NCBI GenBank assembly: GCA_017656385.1
Contig: JACDNX010000006.1
Span: 1 to 64,000, forward strand
Reading direction: 5' to 3'
Length of the DNA stretch: 64,000 nucleotides
Source: Thermodesulfobacterium sp.
GTDB taxonomy: Bacteria; Desulfobacterota; Thermodesulfobacteria; Thermodesulfobacteriales; Thermodesulfobacteriaceae
Shown here: positions 16,092 through 25,814 of the stretch, piece by piece
Position numbering within the stretch: position 1 is the first letter of the stretch
Layout of the letters: each line of letters begins with the position of its first letter
Notes under the pieces: model-generated
Databases searched by the model: none
Seen by the model: only the letters and a program-made list of their open reading frames with translations
Told to the model about the DNA's origin: nothing
Position numbers and translations under genes: made by a program

Positions 16092-18392
16092 TTAATTAAT
16101 TGACCGATTTTCTAAAATTTCAAAAAATCCAGATTTATGAATAGAAGAAATATATCTTTTTTCATCAAGAGTTCTTCTCATAGCCATATCATAAAAAATC
16201 CTTGGCCTTAACTGATCAATGCCGAGTTTTTTTCTTTTTTGCTTAATTCTATCTATTATAATCCCTGAAAACTCACTTGCTGTTTTTGCAAATCTAATAG
16301 ATCCTCCGAAATACTTTTCTACTTCTTCAAAAAGAAATTTGTTTGTTTTTTTGTTTTCCACGATTAAATTTCCAGGATCAAAAACAACCTGTAATCCGCT
16401 TGAAACAAAACACATTATCGTAGATAAAGCTTTTTCATTCACCCACTGAGGCAAACATATTATAACAGGAAGCTCACATATATCTTTACCCAACCCGCCA
16501 GTATTAACCATTTCTGTTAAAACTGTAAGAACTCTTGAGTTAGACACACAGGATCCCGTATTCAACACAGGCGGACATCCTATTGCTTCAAGGACTTCTC
16601 TTAATCCTTCACCAGCAAGTTGAGACGCCTCTGGAACTAAGAGTCCTGCCATACCAAGTTTAATCGCAGAACAACCTGTAGAGAAAACAAGCACATTATT
16701 ACTTATTAGCTCCTTTGCCAGCTCTACTTGAACATTTTCATTCACTCCAAATTGATCACAACCTGAAATTAGTGCTATACCCAAAATTTTTCCGTTAATT
16801 ATATTTTCATTTAAAATACTTAATCCTGCCCTAAATCTTCCTCCCATAACATACATAAGAGCCTCTGCACTAAATCCTGAAATTGCCTCAATTGCTTCAT
16901 CAGGAATATAAATCCTTGTTGAATCTCTTTTAGAATATCTTGAAACAGCAATCTTTAAAATTTCCTTTGCACTTTTTAAAGGATATTTTCTGTTAAATTC
17001 AACACAAATAGCACCCTCCATCAGGGATATCGGATTTGTGGTGATAACTGCCGTGTGAAACCTATTTGCTACTTGCACCACATTTGGTATAAGTCTTCCT
17101 ATTATTGCTTCCACCGCTCCTGTAGCAATAACTGCTTCTTGATAAGCAAATGAACCAGCAACAGGGAAACCCTTTCTCATTAAAATTTCATTTCCTGCAC
17201 AACCCAATCCAACGAGATTAACACCCTTTGCACCTGCCTTTTTAGCCAGTTTGAGAATTTCTAAATCCTTGGAAGCCTGTATCAAAGCCTCAGCAACCAA
17301 AGGATCCTCTTCACAGACTACAACATTTACCATATCTTCACGAATAACCTCTTTACCTATGTTAACCTGCGCTCTAACTGGTTGAGGAGTACCTAAAAGG
17401 ATATCTTGCAATTCTGTGGCTATCATTGAAGCACCCCAACCATCAGCAAGGGCACACCTTAGAGATGCAAACAAAATATTTTTATAATATTGATCAACCC
17501 CTAAGGAAGTTCTGTAAATAAGCTCTGCAATCTCTCTGTCAATACCTCTTGGCATAACCTCATATTTTCTCCACTTTTCAATTAAAGTCTTAGGAGCTCT
17601 GTGAGCCAAAATTAACTCTCCTTTTTGTTGAAAAAAGATTTTACTAATTTTGTCTACAACCTCATTTAATATCTCCTCTTCTGATTTTTCCAGATTAATT
17701 CCTAACGCATAAGCAAACATTTTTAGCTTTCTTTTGTCTCTGAATTTAAACGGAATTTCTCCTTTAACGATATCGTTTAAAGTCTCTACTATAGATTTTG
17801 CGTAATCTGCTTGTGCTGAAACTCCTGCTGCAACTAATCTTGCAAAATTTCTCGCAGAAACTAAACTTGCATCTGCTCCACAAATCCCTTTTAATTCTTC
17901 TACCCCCTCAACAACTTTGCAAGGGCCCATATTACAAACTCTGCAAATCACTTCTCCTTTATCTACCTCGCCAATTTTGGTCTTTTCTGCTCTTTTTAAA
18001 ACTGTATATAAATCGGAAAATTCTCTGTGTAATCTGTCATAAAGTTTTCCCAGAGTTTTATTGTAAAAACCGATTTTTATCTCTTCTGCAGATTCTATCT
18101 CAGCTGGTTTAGAAACTTCTGATTTTTCTTCCATTTCCGGTTCAATCTCTATCTTTTCTATCTTTATCTCCACACTTTCCTCTTTTTCCTCAACAAATTT
18201 CAAAGCTTCAAATTCCTTAGAGATCATCTTATGAAGTTTTTCAAGTGCTTCTTTGTTGATGTTAAGAATATCTTTTTCTAACTTGCTCAGCCCTTTTTCT
18301 AATACTACCATACCTGATTTAAGAGCCTTTATACCTGTTTTTAAACTTAAAAATATTTCTCTTAATTCTTTTGTTGAATTTTTATTTGACAT
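16092..18392 (-). CDS. CODH-family (AcsA/CooS-like) protein with altered C-cluster ligands and N-terminal heptad extension
   Basis: 766 residues, about 130 longer than typical CooS. Residues 1-44 are a leucine heptad helix with Gly20, 27, 34, followed by a Glu-rich linker to about 110. The CODH fold starts near 110. B-cluster cysteines are kept (150, 153, 158, 171). Of the C-cluster ligands in C. hydrogenoformans CooS-II numbering, Cys295, Cys446, Cys476 and Cys526 are kept (398, 545, 574, 615) and Lys563 is Lys654. His261 is Glu362 (local VCEEDP instead of HGHNP). Cys333 is lost with a three-residue deletion near 432. His93/96/99/102 are Gln194, Tyr197, Ser200 and Glu203. D-cluster cysteines 39 and 47 are missing. 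It occupies the acsA position, but normal CO dehydrogenase activity is doubtful. Confidence 0.9.
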   Translation of the reverse strand: MSNKNSTKELREIFLSLKTGIKALKSGMVVLEKGLSKLEKDILNINKEALEKLHKMISKEFEALKFVEEKEESVEIKIEKIEIEPEMEEKSEVSKPAEIESAEEIKIGFYNKTLGKLYDRLHREFSDLYTVLKRAEKTKIGEVDKGEVICRVCNMGPCKVVEGVEELKGICGADASLVSARNFARLVAAGVSAQADYAKSIVETLNDIVKGEIPFKFRDKRKLKMFAYALGINLEKSEEEILNEVVDKISKIFFQQKGELILAHRAPKTLIEKWRKYEVMPRGIDREIAELIYRTSLGVDQYYKNILFASLRCALADGWGASMIATELQDILLGTPQPVRAQVNIGKEVIREDMVNVVVCEEDPLVAEALIQASKDLEILKLAKKAGAKGVNLVGLGCAGNEILMRKGFPVAGSFAYQEAVIATGAVEAIIGRLIPNVVQVANRFHTAVITTNPISLMEGAICVEFNRKYPLKSAKEILKIAVSRYSKRDSTRIYIPDEAIEAISGFSAEALMYVMGGRFRAGLSILNENIINGKILGIALISGCDQFGVNENVQVELAKELISNNVLVFSTGCSAIKLGMAGLLVPEASQLAGEGLREVLEAIGCPPVLNTGSCVSNSRVLTVLTEMVNTGGLGKDICELPVIICLPQWVNEKALSTIMCFVSSGLQVVFDPGNLIVENKKTNKFLFEEVEKYFGGSIRFAKTASEFSGIIIDRIKQKRKKLGIDQLRPRIFYDMAMRRTLDEKRYISSIHKSGFFEILENRSIN

Positions 18393-18424
18393 TTTTCCTC
18401 CTTCTTTTTGAAAAATAAGACCTT

Positions 18425-19327
18425 TTATTCTACTTCATTTGGAAGACCGTTCCACATTTTTGCTGCTTCAAGGGTATTTTTCATAAGCATGGTAATGGTC
18501 ATAGGTCCAACTCCACCCGGGACAGGAGTAATAGCTTTTGCCTTTTCCTTAACATTTTCAAAATCTACATCTCCACAAAGAATAGCTTTTCCTTCTGGTG
18601 TAGTTCCAATCCTATTTACACCTACATCAATTACCACTGCTCCATCCTTTACCATATCAGCAGTAACAAATTTGGGTTTCCCCACAGCTACAATTAAAAT
18701 ATCTGCTCTTTTTGTATGAGAGGCTAAATCTTTTGTTCTTGTGTGGCAAACTGTTACAGTTGCATTGCCCACAGTCTTTCTTTTCTGCATAAGAAGATTT
18801 GCTATGGGTTTCCCCACAATATTGCTTCTCCCCACAACAACAACCTCTGCTCCTTCAACCTGGCATCCAATTTTTTCCAAGATTACCAAGATACCATAAG
18901 GTGTGCATGGTAAAAAACAGGGTTCTCCTATAACCATTTTTCCTACATTAACTGGATGAAAGCCATCTACATCTTTTCTGGGATCTATGGCACTTATTAC
19001 TCTTCTTTCATTTATGGATTTCGGTAAAGGGAGCTGAACCAGTATCCCATGAATTCTCAAATCTTTATTGTATTTATCAATAAGCTTTATCAACTCATCT
19101 TCTGAAGCACTTTCAGAAAGTCTTTCTTCCACAGAATAAAATCCGAGTGCTTGAGCTACCTTTTGTTTCCCTTTAACATAAGAAATTGAAGCTGGATCAT
19201 CTCCTACTAAAATAGTAACAAGTCCAGGAACAATATCATATTTTTCTCTCAATTCTTCAACCTCTTTCTTAATCTTTTCTCTTATCTCCTGAGCTATGGA
19301 TTTTCCATCTATAATTCTTGCTACCAT
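18425..19327 (-). CDS. folD: Bifunctional methylene-THF dehydrogenase / methenyl-THF cyclohydrolase
   Basis: Converts formyl-THF to methylene-THF in two steps of the methyl branch. The 300 residues contain the substrate site YVKGKQKVAQALG with Tyr and Lys near 50-54, the family motif QLPLPKSI near 98, and the NADP site VVGRSNIVGKPIANLL near 165. PVPGGVGPMT is at about 270. Length and motifs are standard. No separate fchA is present, which fits a bifunctional FolD. It lies 15 bases after fhs and 32 bases before the CODH-like gene. Confidence 0.97.
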   Translation of the reverse strand: MVARIIDGKSIAQEIREKIKKEVEELREKYDIVPGLVTILVGDDPASISYVKGKQKVAQALGFYSVEERLSESASEDELIKLIDKYNKDLRIHGILVQLPLPKSINERRVISAIDPRKDVDGFHPVNVGKMVIGEPCFLPCTPYGILVILEKIGCQVEGAEVVVVGRSNIVGKPIANLLMQKRKTVGNATVTVCHTRTKDLASHTKRADILIVAVGKPKFVTADMVKDGAVVIDVGVNRIGTTPEGKAILCGDVDFENVKEKAKAITPVPGGVGPMTITMLMKNTLEAAKMWNGLPNEVE

Positions 19328-19342
19328 TTTACTTCCTCCTTA

Positions 19343-21106
19343 TTAGAAAAGACCTTTTACTTTTCCTGTATCTAAATCCACATCAATTCTCCTGTAAGCT
19401 GGGTCTGAACCTGTTCCAGGCATAAGTTTTATTTCTCCAGCCACAGGCACTATAAAACCCGATCCCCTGTATATAAGAACATCTCTTATTCTCAGTTGCC
19501 ACTCCTTAGGAACCCCTTTTTTCCCAGGGTCATCGGAAAGAGAAAGATGAGTTTTTGCCATACAAATAGGCATCTTTTTTAATTCCTCATCCCTTTCAAT
19601 CAACTTGATTTTTTCTTCTGCTGCAGAGCTGTAGATTACTCCCTCTGCTCCATAGATCTCTTTTGCTATTTTTTCAATCCTTTTTTTTACAGGCTCATCA
19701 AGTTCATAGAGAAATTTAAACTGAGAAATTTCTTTAGATGCATCTATAACAGCATCTGCAAGCTCTAAAGCACCTTCTCCTCCTTTTAACCAGTGTTCAG
19801 AAAAAGCCACCCTCACCCCTAAATCTTCACAAAATTTTTTTACAAAATCAAGTTCCTTTTTAGTATCGGTATAAAATTTGTTAATGCACACCACGGGATT
19901 TATTCCGCTTTTTCTAACAATATTTATACAGTGAAGAAGATTTTCACATCCTTTTTTAATCCATTTTAAATTTTCTTCAAAATATTCTTTTGGTATAGAA
20001 CTTCCTGATTTGGGAACAGGAGCTCCACCATGGCATTTAAGCGCTCTTATAGTAGCAACTATTACTACTGCATCAGGAACAAGACCAGAAATTCTGCATT
20101 TTACATTCCAGAACTTTTCAAAACCTATATCTGCAGCAAATCCGGATTCAGTGACTACATAATCTCCAAGTTTTAAAGCAATGTAGTCGGCAATAACGGA
20201 TGATTGGCCCAAAGCAATGTTGCCAAAGGGACCTGTATGAACCAGAACAGGTTGCCCCTCTATTGTTTGCACAAGATTGGGATTAAGTGCATCAACAAGT
20301 AGAGCTGTCATAGCTCCTGCTACCTCTAAATCTTCTGTAGTTATAGGATTGCCGTATCTGTCAAGAGCAACAACTATTTTCCCAATTCTTTTTCTTAAAT
20401 CTTTTAAGTTTTTTGCAATTGCTAATATTGCCATTACTTCAGAAGCACCAGAAATATAAAATTTGCTTTCCATAGGATATCCATCCATTTTACCACCGAG
20501 CCCTATAACAATGTGTCTCAATGCTTGGGCACAAAAATCTATAACCCATCCCATTTCAACCCTTTTAGAATCTATGTTCAACCTTTTTAAGCCTTTTTTA
20601 GCCAAAATCTCATCACTATAATTTGCTTCGTGTTGCATTCTTGCTGTAAGGGCAACCATAGCAAGATTGTGGGCATTCATTACTGCATTAATATCTCCTG
20701 TGAGCCCTAAGGAAAATTTATCCAGCGGAATAACTTGAGAAAGACCTCCTCCAGCAGCCCCCCCTTTAATATTAAAAATTGGTCCACTTGAAGGCTGTCT
20801 CATAGTTCCTATTACCTTTTTCCCTCTTTTCCCAAGCCCTTGAACCAAACCTATTAAGGTTGTGGTCTTCCCCTCTCCTAAGGGTGTTGGAGTAATGGCG
20901 GTAATATCTATGTATTTTCCATTAAGTCTATTCTTTAATCTTTCAAAAACTTTTTGGTAATCAATTTTAGCTATATAATGTCCATAGGGCAGGAGTTCTT
21001 CTTCTGTTAACTCCAGTTCTTCCCCTAACTGATATACAGTCTTCATGTTTTTCTCGGCTTCATAAGCTATTTCCCAATCTTTCATTTTTAAAGGATCGAA
21101 TCTCAT
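19343..21106 (-). CDS. fhs: Formate-tetrahydrofolate ligase
   Basis: Activates formate with ATP and THF, the entry step of the methyl branch. 587 residues. The P-loop TPTPLGEGKTTT is at about 71-82, and MRQPSSGPIFNIKGGAAGGG follows near 100. The Trp/aromatic folate site and the C-terminal LMPGTGSDPAYRRIDVD are present. A GGAGG-like ribosome site precedes the ATG. As the first gene of the long operon it is 119 bases from galE on the same strand, so the operon promoter lies in that gap or upstream of galE. No formate dehydrogenase is in the window. Confidence 0.98.
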   Translation of the reverse strand: MRFDPLKMKDWEIAYEAEKNMKTVYQLGEELELTEEELLPYGHYIAKIDYQKVFERLKNRLNGKYIDITAITPTPLGEGKTTTLIGLVQGLGKRGKKVIGTMRQPSSGPIFNIKGGAAGGGLSQVIPLDKFSLGLTGDINAVMNAHNLAMVALTARMQHEANYSDEILAKKGLKRLNIDSKRVEMGWVIDFCAQALRHIVIGLGGKMDGYPMESKFYISGASEVMAILAIAKNLKDLRKRIGKIVVALDRYGNPITTEDLEVAGAMTALLVDALNPNLVQTIEGQPVLVHTGPFGNIALGQSSVIADYIALKLGDYVVTESGFAADIGFEKFWNVKCRISGLVPDAVVIVATIRALKCHGGAPVPKSGSSIPKEYFEENLKWIKKGCENLLHCINIVRKSGINPVVCINKFYTDTKKELDFVKKFCEDLGVRVAFSEHWLKGGEGALELADAVIDASKEISQFKFLYELDEPVKKRIEKIAKEIYGAEGVIYSSAAEEKIKLIERDEELKKMPICMAKTHLSLSDDPGKKGVPKEWQLRIRDVLIYRGSGFIVPVAGEIKLMPGTGSDPAYRRIDVDLDTGKVKGLF

Positions 21107-21225
21107 TATTTCTTTTCCTCCAACCTTTAAAAATTCTTTAACACCAATTCACCTCAAAGATTTTTTAGCTTGGAAGTTTCCTTTAGAATTTTTTATTGTA
21201 AACTGATTTGAACGGTTTGAAAAGT

Positions 21226-22200
21226 TTATTGTTTTAATTCCCAATGCCAAGCGTTTTTTATAATGGTTTCTAAGGAGTCATATTTGGGTTCCCATTTTAA
21301 TATCTTTTTAATTTTACTATTATCAGCAACAAGAACAGGAGGATCTCCAGCTCTTCTTTTTGTTTCCACCACTTTAAAATCGATCCCTGTTACCTTTTTT
21401 ACTGTAGAGACTACTTCTCTCACCGAAAACCCTTTTCCATAGCCACAATTAAGCACCAAACTTTCTCTGGTAGATAAAAGATATTCCATAGCCAGTATGT
21501 GTGCTTCTGCAAGATCCATAACATGGATGTAATCTCTTATACAGGTTCCATCAGGAGTAGGATAGTCAGTTCCAAAAATTTCTAAATAGGGATACTCTCC
21601 TTTTGCAGTTTTTAATGCTCTTATTATCAGATGAGTAGGCTGTTTATAAGTGGGGCCCAGTTCTCCTTCTGGATCAGCCCCTGCCACATTAAAATATCTC
21701 AAGGATATATAATTTATTTCCTGAGCTTTTGCCATATCTCTTAAAATCTTCTCTACCATAACCTTTGTCTCACCATAGGGATTTATCGGTTTAAGTTCAG
21801 CTGCCTCAGAAACTGGAACAACATCAGGAATGCCATAAACAGCTGCTGATGAGGAAAAAAGAAAGTTATTGATTTCAGCTTTTCTCAGAGCAGAAAGGAG
21901 CTTTATTGTATTTCCTACATTGTTTTCATAGTATAAAAAGGGTTTTTCTAAACTTTCTGGAACACTTATAAAAGCTGCAAAGTGCAAAACTATATCAGGC
22001 CTTTCTTTTCTTAAGATTTCTAAAACTGATTTTTCTTCTTTTAGATCTACTTTATAAAGCTTGCCGTAGATCTTTCTTGGGTTTGAAGAGGAAAGGTTAT
22101 CTATAATGATTACTTCGTATCCATTTCTTGTTAAAAGTTTAGCCACATGTGATCCTATGTAACCTGCTCCTCCTGTAAGCAAAACTTTTGCTTTTGACAT
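21226..22200 (-). CDS. galE: UDP-glucose 4-epimerase
   Basis: Interconverts UDP-glucose and UDP-galactose for surface polysaccharides. 324 residues of extended short-chain dehydrogenase fold: the NAD site GGAGYIGSHVAKLL at about 10-23, a serine-rich active-site strand FSSSAAVYG near 110, and the catalytic YGETK near 142. The substrate end TDYPTPDGTCIRDYIHV is the GalE signature. It is divergent from recJ, with a 69-base promoter gap. It precedes the acetyl-CoA operon on the same strand, though no functional tie is evident. Confidence 0.94.
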   Translation of the reverse strand: MSKAKVLLTGGAGYIGSHVAKLLTRNGYEVIIIDNLSSSNPRKIYGKLYKVDLKEEKSVLEILRKERPDIVLHFAAFISVPESLEKPFLYYENNVGNTIKLLSALRKAEINNFLFSSSAAVYGIPDVVPVSEAAELKPINPYGETKVMVEKILRDMAKAQEINYISLRYFNVAGADPEGELGPTYKQPTHLIIRALKTAKGEYPYLEIFGTDYPTPDGTCIRDYIHVMDLAEAHILAMEYLLSTRESLVLNCGYGKGFSVREVVSTVKKVTGIDFKVVETKRRAGDPPVLVADNSKIKKILKWEPKYDSLETIIKNAWHWELKQ

Positions 22201-22232
22201 CTCTTTTAGCTAAAACTTAAGTAAATTATTGT

Positions 22233-22260
22233 TTTACTTTTGGGCTTGATATGATACAAT
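22233..22260 (+). promoter_or_regulatory. Candidate sigma-70 promoter of recJ
   Basis: TTTACT at 22233-22238 and TACAAT at 22255-22260 with a 16-base spacer. The predicted start of transcription falls within a few bases of the recJ ATG at 22270, so the message would be almost leaderless. There is no Shine-Dalgarno sequence in front of that ATG. Confidence 0.45.
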
Positions 22261-22269
22261 AGAACCTAT

Positions 22270-23952
22270 ATGATGTCAAGCAAACTTTGGATTAACAAAG
22301 CTCCCAGCCAGGAACTTGTTTATGAGTTTGTTTCTCAAGGCTTTTTTACTCCTCTATTAGCAAAAGTTCTTATAAACAAAGGCTTCTCAGATGTAAAATC
22401 TGCTTACTCTTTTCTTTATCCCAGACTTTCTGACTTCTCAGACCCTTTTATTATTCCAGATATGAAACTTGCAGTTGAGCGTATTTACAAAGCTATAAAA
22501 TTTGGAGAAAAAATCTGTATTTATGGAGATTCAGATGCAGACGGGATTATAGGAACTTTTGTGCTTTATGATTTTTTAAAATCTTTTACTCCTTATGTAG
22601 AGTGGTTAATACCCAGCAAGGAGTTAGAAGGGTATGGTTTTCATGCCAAATTTTTGCCCTATTTTAAAGAAAGGGGAATAAGTTTAGTAATTACAGTTGA
22701 TGTAGGGATATCAGCTTATCACACAGTCAATTCTGCCAAGGCCCTAAGTATAGACGTGATAATTACTGATCACCACGAGATAATCAACAAACCAGAAACT
22801 ATTACTGTAACAGGCAAACTTACACCTCCCTCTTCTCCTTTCTATTATTTATGCGGAGCAGGAGTGGCTTTTGCCTTAATAAGGGCTTTGAGAACTTATC
22901 TTTTTTCTCAGGGATTTTTTGCAGACAGAGAACCTCCTTTCCTGCGAAAATATTTAGAACTTGTTTGCTTAGCAACTCTTGCAGATATGGTCCCCATAAA
23001 AGGAGAAAATCGCCTCATTACTTTTTTCGGATTCAGAGATCTTTTAAATCCTTTCTTTCCCTGCACAAAAGTGCTACTTGAAAAGGCTGATCTAAAATTT
23101 GGGCTTTCTGAAGAGGATATAAATTTTAAAATTATCCCCAAAATTAATTCAGCCGGTAGATTGGGGAAACCAGAAGTTGCCTTTGAATTCCTCACATCCT
23201 CTGATAAAACCTATGCAGAAAAAGAATTTTCTAAAATAGAAAGTTTAAATCAGGAAAGACAAGCCCTTGAAGAAGAAATTTTAAACTCAACTATATCCCA
23301 ATTTGATGAAAACTTTAAAAATTCTAACTTTTTATTTTTGGTTTTTGAAAATATATCCAAAGGGTTGCTGGGATTGATTGCTAACCGATTCAAGAATTTA
23401 TACAATTTGCCAACCATCGTTATCTCTCAGGAAAATGAAGTAGCACATGGATCGGTAAGATCTCCTTCCAGAATAAATTTTCTAAACATTATTTCTCAGT
23501 GCAAAGACCTTTTAATACAGTTTGGAGGGCATAAGTATGCTCTGGGTTTTAAAATATATAAAGAGCTCATACCCCAACTAAAATCCCGCTTAGAAGAACT
23601 TATGAAAAATTATAAACCAGATACCCCTTCTGTAGAACCGATTTATATTGATGCTGAAACAAGTTTATCTGAACTTCTTTATAGAGAAAATGTTTTTGCT
23701 TTTGAACAATTTCATCCTTATGGAGAAGGACATTTACCGCCTGCTCTTCTTCTTAAAAACTTTGAAATAAAAGAAATTAAAGTTTTAAAAGAAAAACACT
23801 CAAAACTTATTTTACAAAAAGAAGATAAAGAACTTTCTGCCATCTTTTTTAACAAGCTCTTAGAAAATAATGAAATAAAATTAATTGTAGGAACTCCTTT
23901 TATTAATAGCTTTACAGGGAATTTAGAGATAAAGGTTGAGGATGTTAAATGA
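22270..23952 (+). CDS. recJ: Single-stranded-DNA exonuclease RecJ
   Basis: 5'-3' exonuclease of recombination and mismatch repair. 560 residues. The DHH superfamily motifs are [11 protein letters not shown] (near 91), VITVDVGIS (near 143), and TDHHEI (near 169). The DHHA1 end carries GGHKYALGF near 422. A C-terminal OB-like domain follows. Slightly shorter than E. coli RecJ (577). Start chosen at 22270; ATG codons 1 and 2 are adjacent, so either could serve. The end overlaps dgt. Confidence 0.95.
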   Translation: MMSSKLWINKAPSQELVYEFVSQGFFTPLLAKVLINKGFSDVKSAYSFLYPRLSDFSDPFIIPDMKLAVERIYKAIKFGEKICIYGDSDADGIIGTFVLYDFLKSFTPYVEWLIPSKELEGYGFHAKFLPYFKERGISLVITVDVGISAYHTVNSAKALSIDVIITDHHEIINKPETITVTGKLTPPSSPFYYLCGAGVAFALIRALRTYLFSQGFFADREPPFLRKYLELVCLATLADMVPIKGENRLITFFGFRDLLNPFFPCTKVLLEKADLKFGLSEEDINFKIIPKINSAGRLGKPEVAFEFLTSSDKTYAEKEFSKIESLNQERQALEEEILNSTISQFDENFKNSNFLFLVFENISKGLLGLIANRFKNLYNLPTIVISQENEVAHGSVRSPSRINFLNIISQCKDLLIQFGGHKYALGFKIYKELIPQLKSRLEELMKNYKPDTPSVEPIYIDAETSLSELLYRENVFAFEQFHPYGEGHLPPALLLKNFEIKEIKVLKEKHSKLILQKEDKELSAIFFNKLLENNEIKLIVGTPFINSFTGNLEIKVEDVK

Positions 23953-25021
23953 TTTTATAAGAAAAGAGAAGGAAGCCTTAGAGGAAAAAATTCTTTCTCC
24001 CTTTGCAGCAAAGTCTAAATATTCTAAAGGAAGACTCCATCCTGAAAAGGAATGCGAAATAAGGACCTGTTTTGAAAGAGATAGAGATAGAATTATCCAT
24101 TCAAAGGCTTTTAGAAGGCTTAAACACAAAACTCAGGTCTTTCTTGCACCAAAAGGAGATCACTATAGAACAAGGCTTACTCATACCTTGGAGGTAGCTC
24201 AAATTGCAAGAACTATAGCAAAGGCACTAAAACTTAATGAGGACCTGACAGAAGCTATAGCCCTTGGACATGATCTTGGACATACCCCTTTTGGCCATGC
24301 AGGAGAGGAAGTATTAAATGAGCTTTTACCTGAAGGATTTAAACATAACGAGCAAAGTTTAAGAGTAGTAGATATATTAGAAAAAAATGGAAAAGGGCTT
24401 AATTTAACCTTAGAAGTAAGAGACGGAATACTAAATCATTCCAAAGGGAAAGGGCCTGTTTTTTCTGAAAAAGAAAAGCCTCTTACTCTGGAAGCTGAAG
24501 TGGTAAGAATTTCAGATATAATCGCCTATGTTAACCATGATACAGATGATGCCATAAGAGCTGGCTTGATTACCATAAAAGATCTTCCTGAGATGGTAAA
24601 AAAAAGACTGGGACTTTCCCATTCTGAAAGAATAAATACCTTGGTAAAAAGTGTAATTTTAACCACCAAGGAGGCAAATAAAAAAGCCATTTTAATAGAA
24701 GAGAAGTGCTTAGAAGCCCTCATAGCTTTGAGAGATTTTCTTTTTGAGAAAATATATTTTTCTCCTATAGTGAGAAGGGAGTTTGAGAAGGCAAAAAAAA
24801 TTTTAACATCTCTTTTTGAGTTCTACTACAAAAATTTTGAAAAGATAGAATATTTTCAAAAAGCAAGCCAGATTTTTGCTAACTTTCCTAAGGAACGAAT
24901 TATCGCTGATTATATTTCTGGAATGACGGATAGATTTGCTCTTTATCAGTATTTTGAGCTTTTTATTCCCAAACCTCTGGGAATTAATTTTGAACCAAGG
25001 AGTTTTTTTTATGAGATTTAA
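23942..25021 (+). CDS. dgt: Deoxyguanosinetriphosphate triphosphohydrolase-like protein
   Basis: HD-domain dNTP hydrolase that trims dNTP pools. The HD metal residues are in [16 protein letters not shown] and [19 protein letters not shown] and [13 protein letters not shown] complete the site. The 359-residue length fits the bacterial Dgt type 2 group. ATG 23942 is preferred because AAAGG lies six bases before it; TTG 23936, in frame, is the alternative. Overlaps the 3' end of recJ and the start of the following gene. Confidence 0.92.
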   Translation: MLNDFIRKEKEALEEKILSPFAAKSKYSKGRLHPEKECEIRTCFERDRDRIIHSKAFRRLKHKTQVFLAPKGDHYRTRLTHTLEVAQIARTIAKALKLNEDLTEAIALGHDLGHTPFGHAGEEVLNELLPEGFKHNEQSLRVVDILEKNGKGLNLTLEVRDGILNHSKGKGPVFSEKEKPLTLEAEVVRISDIIAYVNHDTDDAIRAGLITIKDLPEMVKKRLGLSHSERINTLVKSVILTTKEANKKAILIEEKCLEALIALRDFLFEKIYFSPIVRREFEKAKKILTSLFEFYYKNFEKIEYFQKASQIFANFPKERIIADYISGMTDRFALYQYFELFIPKPLGINFEPRSFFYEI

Positions 25022-25814
25022 AAAAATAGGCTGGTTTACCACAGGAAGGGATCAAGCAGCTATAGACCTTTTAAAAGTTGTTTATTCAGAAATAAAATCA
25101 GGATTTTTACCATTAAAAATATCTTATGTATTTGTAAGCAGAGAGCCTGGAGAAAGCTATTTTTCGGATAAATTGATAGAAATTGCCAGAAACGAAATGA
25201 AATTAAAAGTTATTTCCTTCTCTGCTCTAAAGTTTAAGCCTGACCTGAGAAAAAAGAATAAAGAGCTCTGGAGAAAACTCTATCATGATGAGGTTTTGAA
25301 AAGACTTGATGAAAAGGTAGATTTTGGTGTCTTTGCAGGATACATGTGGATTGCTTCTTCAGAATTTTGTAATTCCTTAAAACTCATTAATCTTCACCCT
25401 GCTTTACCTGGAGGACCTAAGGGATCCTGGCAAGATGTTATTTGGCAACTTATAAGTGCAAGAGCTTGTGAAACAGGAGCAATGATGCACCTTGTAACCC
25501 CTGAACTTGATGAAGGCCCTCCTATTAGTTTTTTTAGATTTTCTATAAGAACCCCGGAATTTTTGCCCCTCTGGGAAGATACTGAAAAAAAACTTTTAAA
25601 ATATCATTTAACTGGACTTAAAAAATTTGAAGGGGAAAAAAATAGACTTTTCAAAAAAATAAGAGAAGAAGAAGTTAAAAGAGAGTTGCCTTTGATAGTT
25701 TACACTTTAAAATATTTAGGAGAAGATAAAATAATTTTTAATTCAGAAGACTTACCCTTAGATTTAACAAAAGAGATAGAGGTTTATTTAAAAACAAAAG
25801 GGGGATTGAAATGA
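25011..25814 (+). CDS. Formyltransferase-fold protein (PurN/Fmt-like)
   Basis: 267 residues of the formyl-THF-dependent transferase fold. The catalytic Asn-His pair is in [10 protein letters not shown] (about 127-136) and the Asp in ELDEGPPI (about 163-170). ATG 25011 is chosen because AAGGAG lies eight bases upstream; longer frames reach back into dgt and would give an unlikely hydrophobic leader. The N-terminal part is longer and more divergent than in PurN, so the substrate may not be glycinamide ribonucleotide. Overlaps the dgt stop by 11 bases and is followed by an ATGA junction. Confidence 0.8.
   Translation: MRFKKIGWFTTGRDQAAIDLLKVVYSEIKSGFLPLKISYVFVSREPGESYFSDKLIEIARNEMKLKVISFSALKFKPDLRKKNKELWRKLYHDEVLKRLDEKVDFGVFAGYMWIASSEFCNSLKLINLHPALPGGPKGSWQDVIWQLISARACETGAMMHLVTPELDEGPPISFFRFSIRTPEFLPLWEDTEKKLLKYHLTGLKKFEGEKNRLFKKIREEEVKRELPLIVYTLKYLGEDKIIFNSEDLPLDLTKEIEVYLKTKGGLK

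Noticed and set aside
24936-25011. Hydrophobic N-terminal extension of the formyltransferase-fold protein
   Set aside because: It lies within dgt, and a proper ribosome site precedes the ATG at 25011.
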